This document shows, one piece after another, positions 50,990-60,703 of a stretch of DNA of 64,000 nucleotides. Source of the DNA: Gracilariopsis chorda (lineage: Eukaryota; Rhodophyta; Florideophyceae; Gracilariales; Gracilariaceae). The first letter of the stretch is position 1; each line of letters opens with the position of its first letter. The translations under genes and the position numbers were made by a program. The notes beneath the pieces were generated by a model. The model was not told where the DNA came from. It searched no databases and saw only the letters and a program-made list of their open reading frames with translations. The stretch lies in assembly GCA_003194525.1 (NCBI GenBank), contig NBIV01000007.1, forward strand, positions 558,001 to 622,000. The letters are read 5' to 3'.

Positions 50990-53933
50990 ATGGCGTTGTC
51001 TTCGTGGTTCGTTTACGAATGAAGTGTAGATATCGAGGAGCTCATCGCCGAAGATCTCGAGAACCTTGAGCAGGCAAATGCCACTGCGCATAGCACTGCC
51101 CCACTACAGCCACCTCCCGAAGTGCTGGAATACGCCTCGCCAAATGAGAAAGACCAAACGGACAATATGACTTCAACAGAAAAGGCACTGTTGCACTTTA
51201 ACAATATGATGAATTACTGTCTTTGCAAACCCCATTGCATTACGACAACAGAACATTTCCCGCTCGCACAGAGCTTTGCTTCCTTCACGGAGGACGAAAA
51301 GAACAACTTGGTACGAGCTATGATGCTCTGCTTGTGCGCACCTCGTGGACAAGCGAACGCACTCATGGCTACTGATTCTGTCAAAGCGCAAAGCAAGCGC
51401 GACAAGCGTCGTCGTCTGTCATCCTCATCACACTCTTCCACGAGGTACGCCATGCGAGGAAAATGGGTATGCCAATTCGGGTTCGCTGCTATTGTCCAGC
51501 TCAATCCACAAACAGTACGCGGAATATCCTCTGTTGTCAGTAATCAAGAGACCTTTTCCATTCAAAGGAACGAACATTACAGAGGACGAAAGGGCAAACA
51601 TTCCTTACAAACCGTCACGGCTTTAGCGTTCCTTCAGCGCTACGCTGCTCTCAACGCTTTGGCTTGCCCTACTGGCCGAGGATCAGAAGACGAATCTACT
51701 GTGCAATGGTTTAGTAGTGATGTTCGACGACAGGCTGTGCACGACCTGTATAGGAAGGAGTGGAAAGAGATCATGGAGGCGGCTACCGTAAGAAATGGTG
51801 CGGTGCGAAAACCAGATGCGCCCTTTTCGAAGTCTGGGTTTCTTAAAGTTTCGGGATCATACTACCCAACACTTCGGATTCTGAAGTCAGGGAGTGACTT
51901 TTGCGACCAATGCACGACGCTCAGTAACACCGCCCTGTAGAGCAAAACCCAGTGACGGGAGATGCACCTTCAAGGTGTTCGAGACCTCGCACCCTTTGGG
52001 GATGGTATCTCAGTGGTGAGCCCTCTGCGGCACGTACGAGATGGCGTGTAAGACCAAAGCGGTTCTGGCTATACCTGCAAAGGTTCGGGAATGGCCCAGA
52101 AAATGGGGTGTGTCTCTAGGAGTGGATCACACGAGAGTGTTGAGCGGGGGATCCTGCGAAGGAGAAAGAAGGCCATAGAAGGGAAGAGAAACACGACGTG
52201 AACCGCCGACGGGGTGTGCACACAGCGGAAGCAGACCCGGAGACGGGAGCGAATCCACACAGGCGGTATGCGTGTTTTCCAAAGGAGAGTGGCGATACAC
52301 ACCACGAGAAGGAACCCGATACGGGGTGGAGTCCAAGACTGAGAGTGGAATAGATAAAAATACTGAACACGGTGATACTGTAACAGTAGTGACGCCTGAG
52401 TGATCCCAAGGGCATAGTAGACGGAATCCACTCGTGGATACTCTCCGCAAGGATTCGTAATCCCTACGATGGCCTATCGTACCAGAGCCTTCCTCTGCAA
52501 ACAGTATTTCTCGAACGAGAACCAAGGTTGCCATTTAATGGTGAAGCTGACGGCGGAGCCGCCATTACATAAGTAGGTTTCACGACCATAAACTGAACTA
52601 ATTAACTAATTTGGTGCACACCTCTCGAGGTCCATACACGTGGTGTTCCCACTATCTGGGCCACAAGTTGTGCCAACCGTTAAATTAAACATCCAAAATT
52701 GGAGCCGTACCATCTGTCACCAGAGCTAAACTATGCCACCTGTCCAGGTTTGCCATTGCACTCAGGTGCTCTTGCCACGTCCCGAGAGGGATCAATTTCA
52801 TAACTGGGGTATTACATCACTCCAGTCACGGACATTTCCCATGAATGGGAGTCCTTCCTCACTAACGCAAGAGCGTTGCTCCACACGCTCGTACCACTAC
52901 AAACACGTATCTAAGGGAAACTCTGCTAGCTGCAAGGCGTCAACACCGAGTGGAAGCGTTGGCCGAATTTACAGTTCATCGTTCAATCCAAACTACAGCT
53001 GAAAACGCTCCTGCGACCAACCCCATCCATCTCATATTTGACTTTGTGGAGAAGATTTTGTTGCCACATTTACTCCGGAAACCTGGAAAACTACATTTTG
53101 TGACGGGTCTAAAGTTTGACATCTTTGGCGTGTATAGTAGCAGCATGTCAACTTGTTATGTTTATGATTTGCCCGAAGGCCACTGGCCAGGCAATAAGAC
53201 ATGCAACGAGGTTGCGTCCATGCTGAATCATGCAATTAAGCAACATTGGGTGTCTGGTGTCGTTACAGAGAGTCATAAACAGCTTAAACTTCATGCAGAT
53301 AACTGCAGCGGACAAAACAAAAGTAGGATCATGGTTTGGTACCTTCTTTGGCGTGTGTGCATGAAGTACGAAGATGGGATTACTTTGCGGTTTTTAGTAG
53401 CCGATAATACAAAAAAACGGTGTGATGCTGCTTTTGGACTGGTCAAGCGACGTCTGAAGAAATTTAATGTGTTCGGTCCTGGCGATATGATGAAAATACT
53501 GGAAAAAAGTTCTGGTTCGAACAAAGCAGTGAATTCGAATGATGTTAGTTGGTTTAATTGGAATGAATTGCTGCTACAGTTTTAAAAAGATCCAACTGAT
53601 TTCAAGTTTTCAACATATCATGTTTTTCGTTTCTCGCATGCCAACCCCGAGATAGTGATGGTAAAACATTTTTCGTCGGATGCAGCATAGCTCAGCTTTA
53701 AACTAACCAAGCGCTCTGTGTCGTCAGATAAAGTCAGAGCGCTGAGTTCCCGTTTACTGCAAAGTGAGGATTTTGTTCTACATGTTACACCTCTTTCTGA
53801 AGTTTCGTCACCGCAGGAAGGTAACCCCAAAGCTTACCTAGTGAAGAACGTACTTAATAGATATTACGAGGGAGATGATGATAGTCGTTCTGCCTACTTT
53901 GCTAGTGGATGTGATTGGCGTAGTACCGTTTAA
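50990..53933 (+). pseudogene. DUF7869-like gene, copy 2, split by an LTR
   Basis: Same protein as copy 1, from ATG 50990 to TAA 53933. An early TGA at 51020 replaces an Arg codon (CGA in copy 1). The frame is then open to the LTR insertion at 51936 and resumes after 52886 through LHADNCSGQNKSR. A TAA at 53583 and a TAG near 53687 (Trp in copy 1) follow. The Trp codons mutated in copy 1 (KEWKE, EGHWPG) are intact here, so the two copies decayed separately after they split. Confidence 0.78.
51936..52885 (+). repeat. Solo LTR (family L, copy C)
   Basis: This 950-bp stretch begins TGTAGAGCAAAA and ends GTTGCTCCACA, flanked by CGCCC (51931-51935) and CGCTC (52886-52890). Copy 1 has an uninterrupted CGCTC at the same spot, so the insertion site and 5-bp duplication are clear. 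It contains the hairpin ACGGCGGAGCCGC followed by CATAAGTAGGTT. Confidence 0.9.
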
Positions 53934-54156
53934 GCTAATGTTGCATTGTTTAAACCATATCTCCTGTTTGTGCTGGCCATTTTTCGTTATGTTTGGACGA
54001 GATGAAAGCTGAGAGCATGCTCTACAAATTTTGTTATGAGAGCCGATGGCCGTTTCTGGGACCAAATGGAAGATATCTCAGCTTCGACTGAGATCCCATT
54101 TGATAATTTTGATATGGATTGCTACACATATAAGGTCGCTGGTCAGATAGACACTA

Positions 54157-55596
54157 GAGACGGTGCTACTTAATACTCCATTCGCTGGGCTCACCTGCAC
54201 TTTCGCTTTTCATTAGCTGAAATGCCACACTTCCTACGCGGTGTAGATGCACCCTGAGCCGTGTATGTGGTAGTTTAGCTTACGTAGCGTTACCACTGGT
54301 AAGCCGATATAAGAAAAAAGCACGTGTCTATGACGCGGTGAAGATGAAAATTGTGTGAAGGTGTCTGGCCGGGAGAAAACGCAGTGGGCTCCGCCGGCCG
54401 CCTCTTTTATACAGTCTATCTTCTAATTACGGAATGCACTAAATTTGGGAGAGTGTATATGTAGTTCCAATTCGGAGCTCTTCTGTAATTGTAATAATTA
54501 CAATGCAGCTCTCCCGTGCAAGTCACAAAAATAAACCAAACCACAACACTGTTGTCTGTGGTACATCTCTTTATTCTGTGGTACTAATGGTGATGAGGAT
54601 CATGACAGGAGCGTTGGTAGTGAAAATTTTGTTTGAGATAATTTGTGCGAAGATTGCGCGGCCTTGTGTATTGTTTAACAAACCGTGAGTGTGTGCGACA
54701 TGTGAAAGGGGACCTGCTACACGACTGAAATAACGAAGTGTTACGTTCGCGTTTTTGAAGCTGTTCAGTAAGGTTGTGTGAAGAGGTTCCCCTGTTAACC
54801 CTTACCAACGGTACAGTAAGTGAGTAGAGGAGGCATTTGGGTGCCTGAATATGGCGGAACAAAACGTGATGTCGCAGCAGGGCAAAGAAAATATACTTTT
54901 TGAGTTAGCTTCATGGCCGTAGATAAGATGAATGTTGGAATGGTGTATGAAAAAATTTGTGAGCTGTCGACAAGGATGATAAACAATACTTTGGCTCGAG
55001 GAGGAGGAGGTGGAGGAAATGCAACTTACTAGGCACAGGTACAGGAGATAGATGGCGTTTGTTATTACCGGCACGACGTCAGTTGGTATAAACCTATCGA
55101 CAAAGAGTAATATTGTTGGTTGCGTTGGTGTGGAGTCTCAAAACGTGCACAGAATTTGGCTGGAAGCTGCAAGTGTGGCATGAATGGCGTAGCGTTCTAC
55201 GAAGGGTATAGGGATACCTGTAAGAAACAAGTGCGAGTGGGTGGACGGCGGCAGCAGTGCTGTCGATGGACCCAACCTTGTAGTCTAAGTGGGGTTTGGG
55301 AATTGGGTTCGATTTTGCACTAGCAGTCTCGCAGGAGCAACGACGGGTGGCAAGCGACGTTGCTGACGGCGTGGCATGAGCTGCAGCGTGGCGTGTGTAA
55401 ACTGCAAGAACACAACTGGTTTGTTGTCACCCCCTCCGTTGTCAACAGCCCGTCCACCACCCCCGTATGCCACGTCCAACACGTGGACAGGTGGGATTGA
55501 CGCATTTGGTGAGCGCACGCCGTTCATGGCTTTAGCTTCAACGGGGGAGCGCGCTCGGGAAGACTGACAGCGTCGTCTTGCTCTCGGCGTGCAGAG
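54157..55596. other. Intergenic, no gene recognised
   Basis: Transition from transposon desert to host island II. GC content rises after about 55.1 kb. No supported gene; the region should include the sulfite oxidase promoter. Confidence 0.45.
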
Positions 55597-57258
55597 ATGT
55601 TCTCGTGTTCCAGACAGATGGTCGTGCGCGCCGCCGCCGTGGGCGCGCTGCTCACCCCCGCCGCGCTGCTTTACCCCCGTCAACCGCCCCGCCATAGCGT
55701 CCGCTCCACCCCCGACAAGCAGCGATCACGCCCTTCGTTCCCCTGGCGCTTGTTCGATCTCGCGCACGCGGAGGCCAGTCGCGACAGCGAAGCGACGCCT
55801 TTGAAAAGCGTCAAGACTCGAATCGACACTCTCCCGGACATCCCCGCCGCAGAGGTGCGCCAACACGGACGAGACGCGTCTAAAATCTACGTCACGTACG
55901 GAGATGGAGTGTTTGACGTCACCGACTTCGTGGACGCCCATCCTGGCGGCAGGCTCATTCTGCTTGCCGCCGGTCGCGCTTTGGATCCGTACTTTGAGTC
56001 GTACCCGCAGCACAAGCAGCACTTTGTGTATGAAATGCTCTCCGAAATGCGTGTAGGCAATCTTGTAAGGGATCAACAGTGGGTGGAAGAGGTTGATAAA
56101 AAGAGTGCGCACTTTGCCATAGACGCTGCTTATGCGCATCAGCCCAGTAGAGATGATCGCCTCATTGTCAGGAGTGAACGCCCGTTCACGGCTGAGCCGC
56201 CTGCGCAGCTGCTCGTGCGCGAGCAGAACACCGCGAACGAGATCTTCTACGTGAGGAACCACATGCCGGTTCCGCGCATCGACGAGGATGAATATGAACT
56301 GGAGATTGTGGATGTGCACGGCAATACGCTGCTTCAGCTCAGTCTGGAGGAGCTTCAAACGCAGTTTGAGAAGAGCTGTGTGCAGACGGCGATCCAATGT
56401 GGAGGCAATCGACGAACGGAGATGGATGAGGTGCAGTTGGTGAAAGGCGGTGTTTGGGGAGTTGGCGCTATTGGCAACGCCACTTGGTGCGGTGCAAGGT
56501 TGAACGACGTGTTGCAATACGCAGCTGAACAGAGCGGGCGGGACGTGAAGCAAGTGATGCGCGATGTGCGTCATGTGTGCTTTGAGGGGCTTGATCGCGA
56601 CGTTGCTACGGACACACACTACGAAGCAAGTGTGCCGGTGGAGGTGACAGAGGGGTCGGCAGACGTGTTACTGGCGTATGAAATGAACGGACAACGTTTA
56701 GGTCGGGATCATGGCTTTCCAGTGCGCGTTGTTGTACCGGGGGTTGTTGGAGCGCGCCATGTGAAGTGGGTAGGGACTATCCGGCTGTCGAAAGTGGAAA
56801 GCGAGTCGCACTGGCAACAACGAGATTATCGCGTTGTACAAACGCTCGATGAAGCGGCTTATGAAGCGGCGCCAAGCATTCAATACATGCCTGTTGTGTC
56901 AGCGATCTGCGACGTGCAACGACGTGGAAAGTTGGTGCAGCTGAGGGGGTACGCGTGGTCTGGAAGCGGCTCGGGCGTTGCCAGAGTTGAGGTCAGCTGC
57001 GATGACGGCAAGTCGTGGCAGGCTGCCGAACTGCTTCCGACTGGCGCGGACGCGGGGGAGGACTTGTTTGCGTGGCGGATATGGAGCGCGGAATTGCGCG
57101 TAGAACACGCACGGCAGGTGATGTGTCGCGCCGTGGACGCATCGTACAACGCGCAACCTGCGCACGTGCGCGACGTGTGGAATGCGCGCGGACTTGTTAA
57201 CAACGCATGGCACAGGGTGGTGGTGGACGACGCAGTGGACGCCAACAACGCGCCTTGA
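55597..57258 (+). CDS. SUOX: Sulfite oxidase, mitochondrial type
   Basis: This 553-aa enzyme oxidises sulfite to sulfate. The first 60 or so residues include a hydrophobic segment and many Arg, like a mitochondrial presequence. A cytochrome b5 domain follows (DFVDAHPGGRLILLAAG, heme His in HPGG). The molybdopterin domain has the catalytic Cys near residue 268 in TAIQCGGNRRTEM and WGVGAIGNATWCGARL. The C-terminal Mo-co dimerisation domain ends ARDVWNARGLVNNAWHRV. The cytochrome b5 domain means the animal-type, cytochrome-c-reducing form, not the heme-free plant peroxisomal form. Length matches the animal enzyme plus leader. There is no intron. The identity is firm and localisation is inferred. 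Confidence 0.95.
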   Translation: MFSCSRQMVVRAAAVGALLTPAALLYPRQPPRHSVRSTPDKQRSRPSFPWRLFDLAHAEASRDSEATPLKSVKTRIDTLPDIPAAEVRQHGRDASKIYVTYGDGVFDVTDFVDAHPGGRLILLAAGRALDPYFESYPQHKQHFVYEMLSEMRVGNLVRDQQWVEEVDKKSAHFAIDAAYAHQPSRDDRLIVRSERPFTAEPPAQLLVREQNTANEIFYVRNHMPVPRIDEDEYELEIVDVHGNTLLQLSLEELQTQFEKSCVQTAIQCGGNRRTEMDEVQLVKGGVWGVGAIGNATWCGARLNDVLQYAAEQSGRDVKQVMRDVRHVCFEGLDRDVATDTHYEASVPVEVTEGSADVLLAYEMNGQRLGRDHGFPVRVVVPGVVGARHVKWVGTIRLSKVESESHWQQRDYRVVQTLDEAAYEAAPSIQYMPVVSAICDVQRRGKLVQLRGYAWSGSGSGVARVEVSCDDGKSWQAAELLPTGADAGEDLFAWRIWSAELRVEHARQVMCRAVDASYNAQPAHVRDVWNARGLVNNAWHRVVVDDAVDANNAP

Positions 57259-57413
57259 TAACCTTTTTCCAATTCGTCACCGCGTTCTCCTTTTAACCGC
57301 CACCGTAGCGCACATAAATTACGTACTGCTGCACACCTCTTCCGCGGTCGACTCCCGTTGGCAAAACGGTTGCCTCAATCGCCGTACCTCTCCCTCCCTC
57401 GAAAACCGCAAAC

Positions 57414-57512
57414 ATGACCGGACCGTACAACGTGCCGTCGTCCTCATCCTACCCCTACGCAATGTACCCCCGTGCAGAACGGCCCACTCGCCAACGCCAT
57501 CCTCCTCAGCCG

Positions 57513-57549
<37 letters not shown>

Positions 57550-58337
57550 CGCAGCATTCGCATGCCACTTATAGCACACTACCGCCCCAACACATGGCGC
57601 AGCAACTTCCGCATGCCATGTACGGCTATCCGCCACCGTATACCGCGCCGCCGCCGCCGCGTCCGCCGCCCTTTTACCCCGACCCTCGCTACGACACCCG
57701 CAGCATTGACAACACCTACGTGCCGCCACCGCAAGTGGACCCGCGCGCAGGCGTTGCAGCGGCGCAACTGGCGTACCAGCATACGCCTCCGTACTGGAAC
57801 AGCCAAGTACAAGGCTCAGACATGCCGCCGCAGTATCTGCCGCCAAACGTGCAGTCCACCAGCAGGGCAACCACCATGAACGCGCCACAGCCAAACGCAA
57901 CGCTGAGCGTGCAGGAGGTGCGCGAAAACGCGATTCAAGTGTTCAAACGTTTTGACGCCGACGCCGGCGGATACCTGGATCTGCAGGAATTCATGGACGC
58001 GTTTCGCGCCCTCAACCTGGCAATCACGTACCACGAGGCGATGGGGTGCTTCATGCGCGCCGACGACAACGAAGACGGGCGCATAACAGAGGAGGAGTTT
58101 GTGCGCACGTATGCGGAGCAAATGGTGGAAAAGGGATTACTGACGGCGTACGCGCCGATGCAAGCTCCGCAGCCGTCGGGCGGCGCAGCGGTGAACGCGG
58201 CGGCGGCGGGTGGCGGCGCGGGCGTGGCGACGGCGGCGGGCGGCGGAGCGGCGGCGGGCAACGGCGGTCAGGCTCGGCCGGCTGGTCCGGCGCCCAGGCG
58301 GCCAGTGGTGCGACGGCGCCCTGCGGCGGCGCCATAG
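57414..58337 (+). CDS. Pro-rich EF-hand protein, paralogue 1
   Basis: The protein is 307 aa. A Pro/Tyr/Gln-rich disordered N-terminus includes a long poly-Pro run encoded by CCG repeats. Two EF-hands lie near residues 175-240: AIQVFKRFDADAGGYLDLQEF (loop slightly degenerate) and MRADDNEDGRITEEEF (canonical). The C-terminus is Ala/Gly-rich. The Pro/Tyr/Gly-rich head plus EF-hands recalls penta-EF-hand proteins (ALG-2, grancalcin), which respond to calcium at membranes, but only two hands are clear. It is convergent with a paralogue ending at 58649, pointing to an inverted duplication. Confidence 0.75.
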
Positions 58338-58648
58338 TATCTCGTGGATGTATGTACGTAGATGGTTTATGTGTTCGCCGCAACAAGGAGCGGGCCGTTT
58401 CAACAGTTTTTCTTTTTTGGATCGTCTTCGACGGCGCTCTCGCAGCTGTGAATAGATAAACGCGCTGTCAACAACGGCGGCAAACGGCGTCAACGACACA
58501 ACACAAGCCAAAAGATGCGAAACCGGTCGGGCGGAAGATTGATTTTTTTTTGTACAACAGTAAAAAGCATTGCTTTCGCTTTCTTTCGGGCGTTTTTCTA
58601 CTACTAAAACAAAAAAAAAAAGAGAAACAAGCGAAAAAAGGCTACCAG

Positions 58649-59602
58649 CTAGTACGCTCTTCGTCTTCGAGCTATCTCATCTACGTACAGGCGTTCAAAT
58701 TCGTTGTACCCAATGCGCCCATTCTTATCTGCGTCACATTCGGCAAAGTACTGCAGCGCTTCTTGATAGCTCACCAGACTGCCCATCAAACTTTGCAACA
58801 CGCTCCAAAACTCTTGCACGTCCAGAAAGCCACTTGCGTCTCGATCCGCCTTGAAAAACGCTTGGCGCGCCTCATGCTGTGTTTGCAAACACCATTCCCT
58901 CGACCCCACCGGGTATTGAACGTTGTACACAAAGCCGCCACCGCCCAGCCGGCTCACTTGCATTGCCGAAGCTATTGCGTTGCTTGACGGTGGCAGCGGA
59001 ATGGCGTACGGCGGCGGAAGTTGTGCTTGTTGTTGCTGAGGCGGAGGCGGTGGAGGCGGTGTTGCATACGGCGTCATGCCATTGTAATTGGCGTATCCAT
59101 ACGTGCTCGCCGCACTGTTGTATCGCCCGTTTTGATCGCTGTAGTATGCGTTTGAATGACCTTGAGCTACGGCGGCCGGATGAGGATGATGCACGGCGTT
59201 AGGCGCGGGCAAAGGCGGCGCCAGCTGCTGCGGCGGGGGCGGCGGTGGAGGAGGAGGTGCAGCTTGCGTAGAGGCAGCGTTAGAATGGCCTGCAAACCTG
59301 TATGAAACTTCAGCTGGCGCTGCTTGCGCCGCTCCGGGATACGCCGCAGGCTGCGGAGGCGGCTGTTGCTGCGGCGGCAGAGCGGCTGTAGGGGCGTACT
59401 GCGCGTGCCCGTGGTAACCGTACTGCGGCGGCGAAGGCGCGTAGGGCGTGGAGGGAGGGGGCGGTGTGGCGGCGTACAAGGGCTGTTGAGGATAGCCGAA
59501 CGGCGCCGGTTGCTGCGGGGTGGGCGGGTACGCCGCGGCTGGTTGCGTTGAGTACTGCGGGGGGTAGGGGGAGGCGTATGAGTTGGACGGGAACTGCGAC
59601 AT
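58649..59602 (-). CDS. Pro-rich EF-hand protein, paralogue 2
   Basis: The protein is 317 aa. A Pro/Gln/Tyr-rich N-terminus of about 200 residues with repeated PYPPQY/PPQQ motifs is followed by two EF-hands at the C-terminus: ARQAFFKADRDASGFLDVQEF and YFAECDADKNGRIGYNEF, both with good loops, ending in IARRRRAY. It is the partner of the gene at 57414 in opposite orientation, with 311 bp between stops. The EF-hand pair is terminal here, whereas the paralogue has an Ala/Gly tail. Probably a calcium-regulated scaffold; function unknown. Confidence 0.78.
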   Translation of the reverse strand: MSQFPSNSYASPYPPQYSTQPAAAYPPTPQQPAPFGYPQQPLYAATPPPPSTPYAPSPPQYGYHGHAQYAPTAALPPQQQPPPQPAAYPGAAQAAPAEVSYRFAGHSNAASTQAAPPPPPPPPPQQLAPPLPAPNAVHHPHPAAVAQGHSNAYYSDQNGRYNSAASTYGYANYNGMTPYATPPPPPPPQQQQAQLPPPYAIPLPPSSNAIASAMQVSRLGGGGFVYNVQYPVGSREWCLQTQHEARQAFFKADRDASGFLDVQEFWSVLQSLMGSLVSYQEALQYFAECDADKNGRIGYNEFERLYVDEIARRRRAY

Positions 59603-60016
59603 TGCTTGGGATGGGGAGGTGAACGACGAGGGGCCCGGAGAGGGGGTGGTTGGCGAGAACGGTGGACGGGGGGGCCTCTCTCGAACCGGAAAAGCTGGTG
59701 CGAAGTTGTTTGTGTGTGCAAAAGCGGCTGTTGACAGCGAGCTTGCGCGCGCGTGGCAAAAATTGAGGGGGCAGCAAGGACTTCCAAGGGAAGTCCACTA
59801 ACAGATATGAGAGGGGGTTGCCGGCAGCCATGCGGCGACGCTTCGTGGACACGGTTGCACCGCTCCGCTGCAAATTCAGCAGAGTTGTGCACCGCTCACG
59901 GATGCAGCGCGAGGGGGGTGGGGGTGGGGGTGGAGGGGGCTGTTCCCTTGTGGCTTTGTGCTCGTTGCGGACGTGCTCGCTGCGTGATCGGGTGCGCGTT
60001 GCTGCTTACTGACGTT

Positions 60017-60703
60017 ATGGCCGAGGCTGTTATTTTCGATCTGGACGGAACTCTGCTAGACTCTCTTGCTGATATTGCCGCGGCGTGTAACCACGCGTTG
60101 GAGCAGCTCGGCTATGAGCGTGTTAACGAGGCGCGCTTCGCTTCTATCGCCGGGGTGGGTACTCGGCCGTTGTTGAGTCGACTACTTCGCGACGCGAGGG
60201 GCGGGGTAGACGCGGAGGCGTCTCTGCTGGAGTCGGCGGTGAAGCTCAAGCTATCGTTTGAGGATGAGAACGACCACAAGCTTACCAAGCCGTTCAAGGG
60301 CGTGGAAGCGATGTTACACGAGCTCCAGAACGCGCGAGTTCCCATGGCTATTTTGTCGAACAAGACTCAAGACGTGGTTCGTCGCGTGACTGCGCGCTTC
60401 TTTTCGCGCATAAGCTTCCGGCATATCGGGGGGGCGGTGGTGGACACGCCGTTGAAACCGGACGCTACGGCGGCGCTACGTATCGCGCGCGAGTGCTTTG
60501 ACAACGTTGAGCCGTCTCGTTGTCTCTTTGTGGGCGACACTGACGTTGACATGCGCACTGCGATAAACGCGGGTATGACACCGGTGGCGGTGTCGTGGGG
60601 CTTTCGTCCAGCGCAGCAGCTGGTGAGGACGGGGGCGAGCACGGTTGTAAGCGAGGCGTCGCAAATCGTGCAGCTGGTTTCGGGCGTTTACAAGCACTTG
60701 TGA
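60017..60703 (+). CDS. Phosphoglycolate phosphatase-like HAD hydrolase
   Basis: The protein is 228 aa from the ATG at 60017 (the frame is open upstream but has no better start). HAD motifs are present: I, VIFDLDGTLLDS (Asp8 nucleophile, Asp10 acid); II, MAILSNKTQ; III, LKPDATAALRIARE (Lys); IV, CLFVGDTDVDMRTAINAGM. This matches Gph-type phosphatases, which remove phosphate from 2-phosphoglycolate, the by-product of Rubisco oxygenation. No clear plastid leader is seen with this start, so it may be cytosolic or use another substrate. Its last 16 bp overlap the 3' coding end of the actin-related gene on the other strand. Confidence 0.88.
   Translation: MAEAVIFDLDGTLLDSLADIAAACNHALEQLGYERVNEARFASIAGVGTRPLLSRLLRDARGGVDAEASLLESAVKLKLSFEDENDHKLTKPFKGVEAMLHELQNARVPMAILSNKTQDVVRRVTARFFSRISFRHIGGAVVDTPLKPDATAALRIARECFDNVEPSRCLFVGDTDVDMRTAINAGMTPVAVSWGFRPAQQLVRTGASTVVSEASQIVQLVSGVYKHL

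Larger units (their letters stand above)
49198..54154. mobile_element. Two-gene DNA transposon, copy 2, left end lost
   Basis: This is closely similar to copy 1 from about 49198 (copy 1 position 29076) to the right end GGTCAGATAGACAC (54141-54154), followed by TA. It carries the same head-to-head piggyBac-type and DUF7869-like genes and the same central promoter. The left third, including the third catalytic Asp and the left inverted end, is missing. A 950-bp solo LTR lies inside the plus-strand gene. Confidence 0.82.

Noticed and set aside
59753-60016. N-terminal extension of the phosphatase frame as a transit peptide
   Set aside because: It has no ATG at its head, is Cys-rich with a poly-Gly run, and overlaps the promoter of the EF-hand gene.
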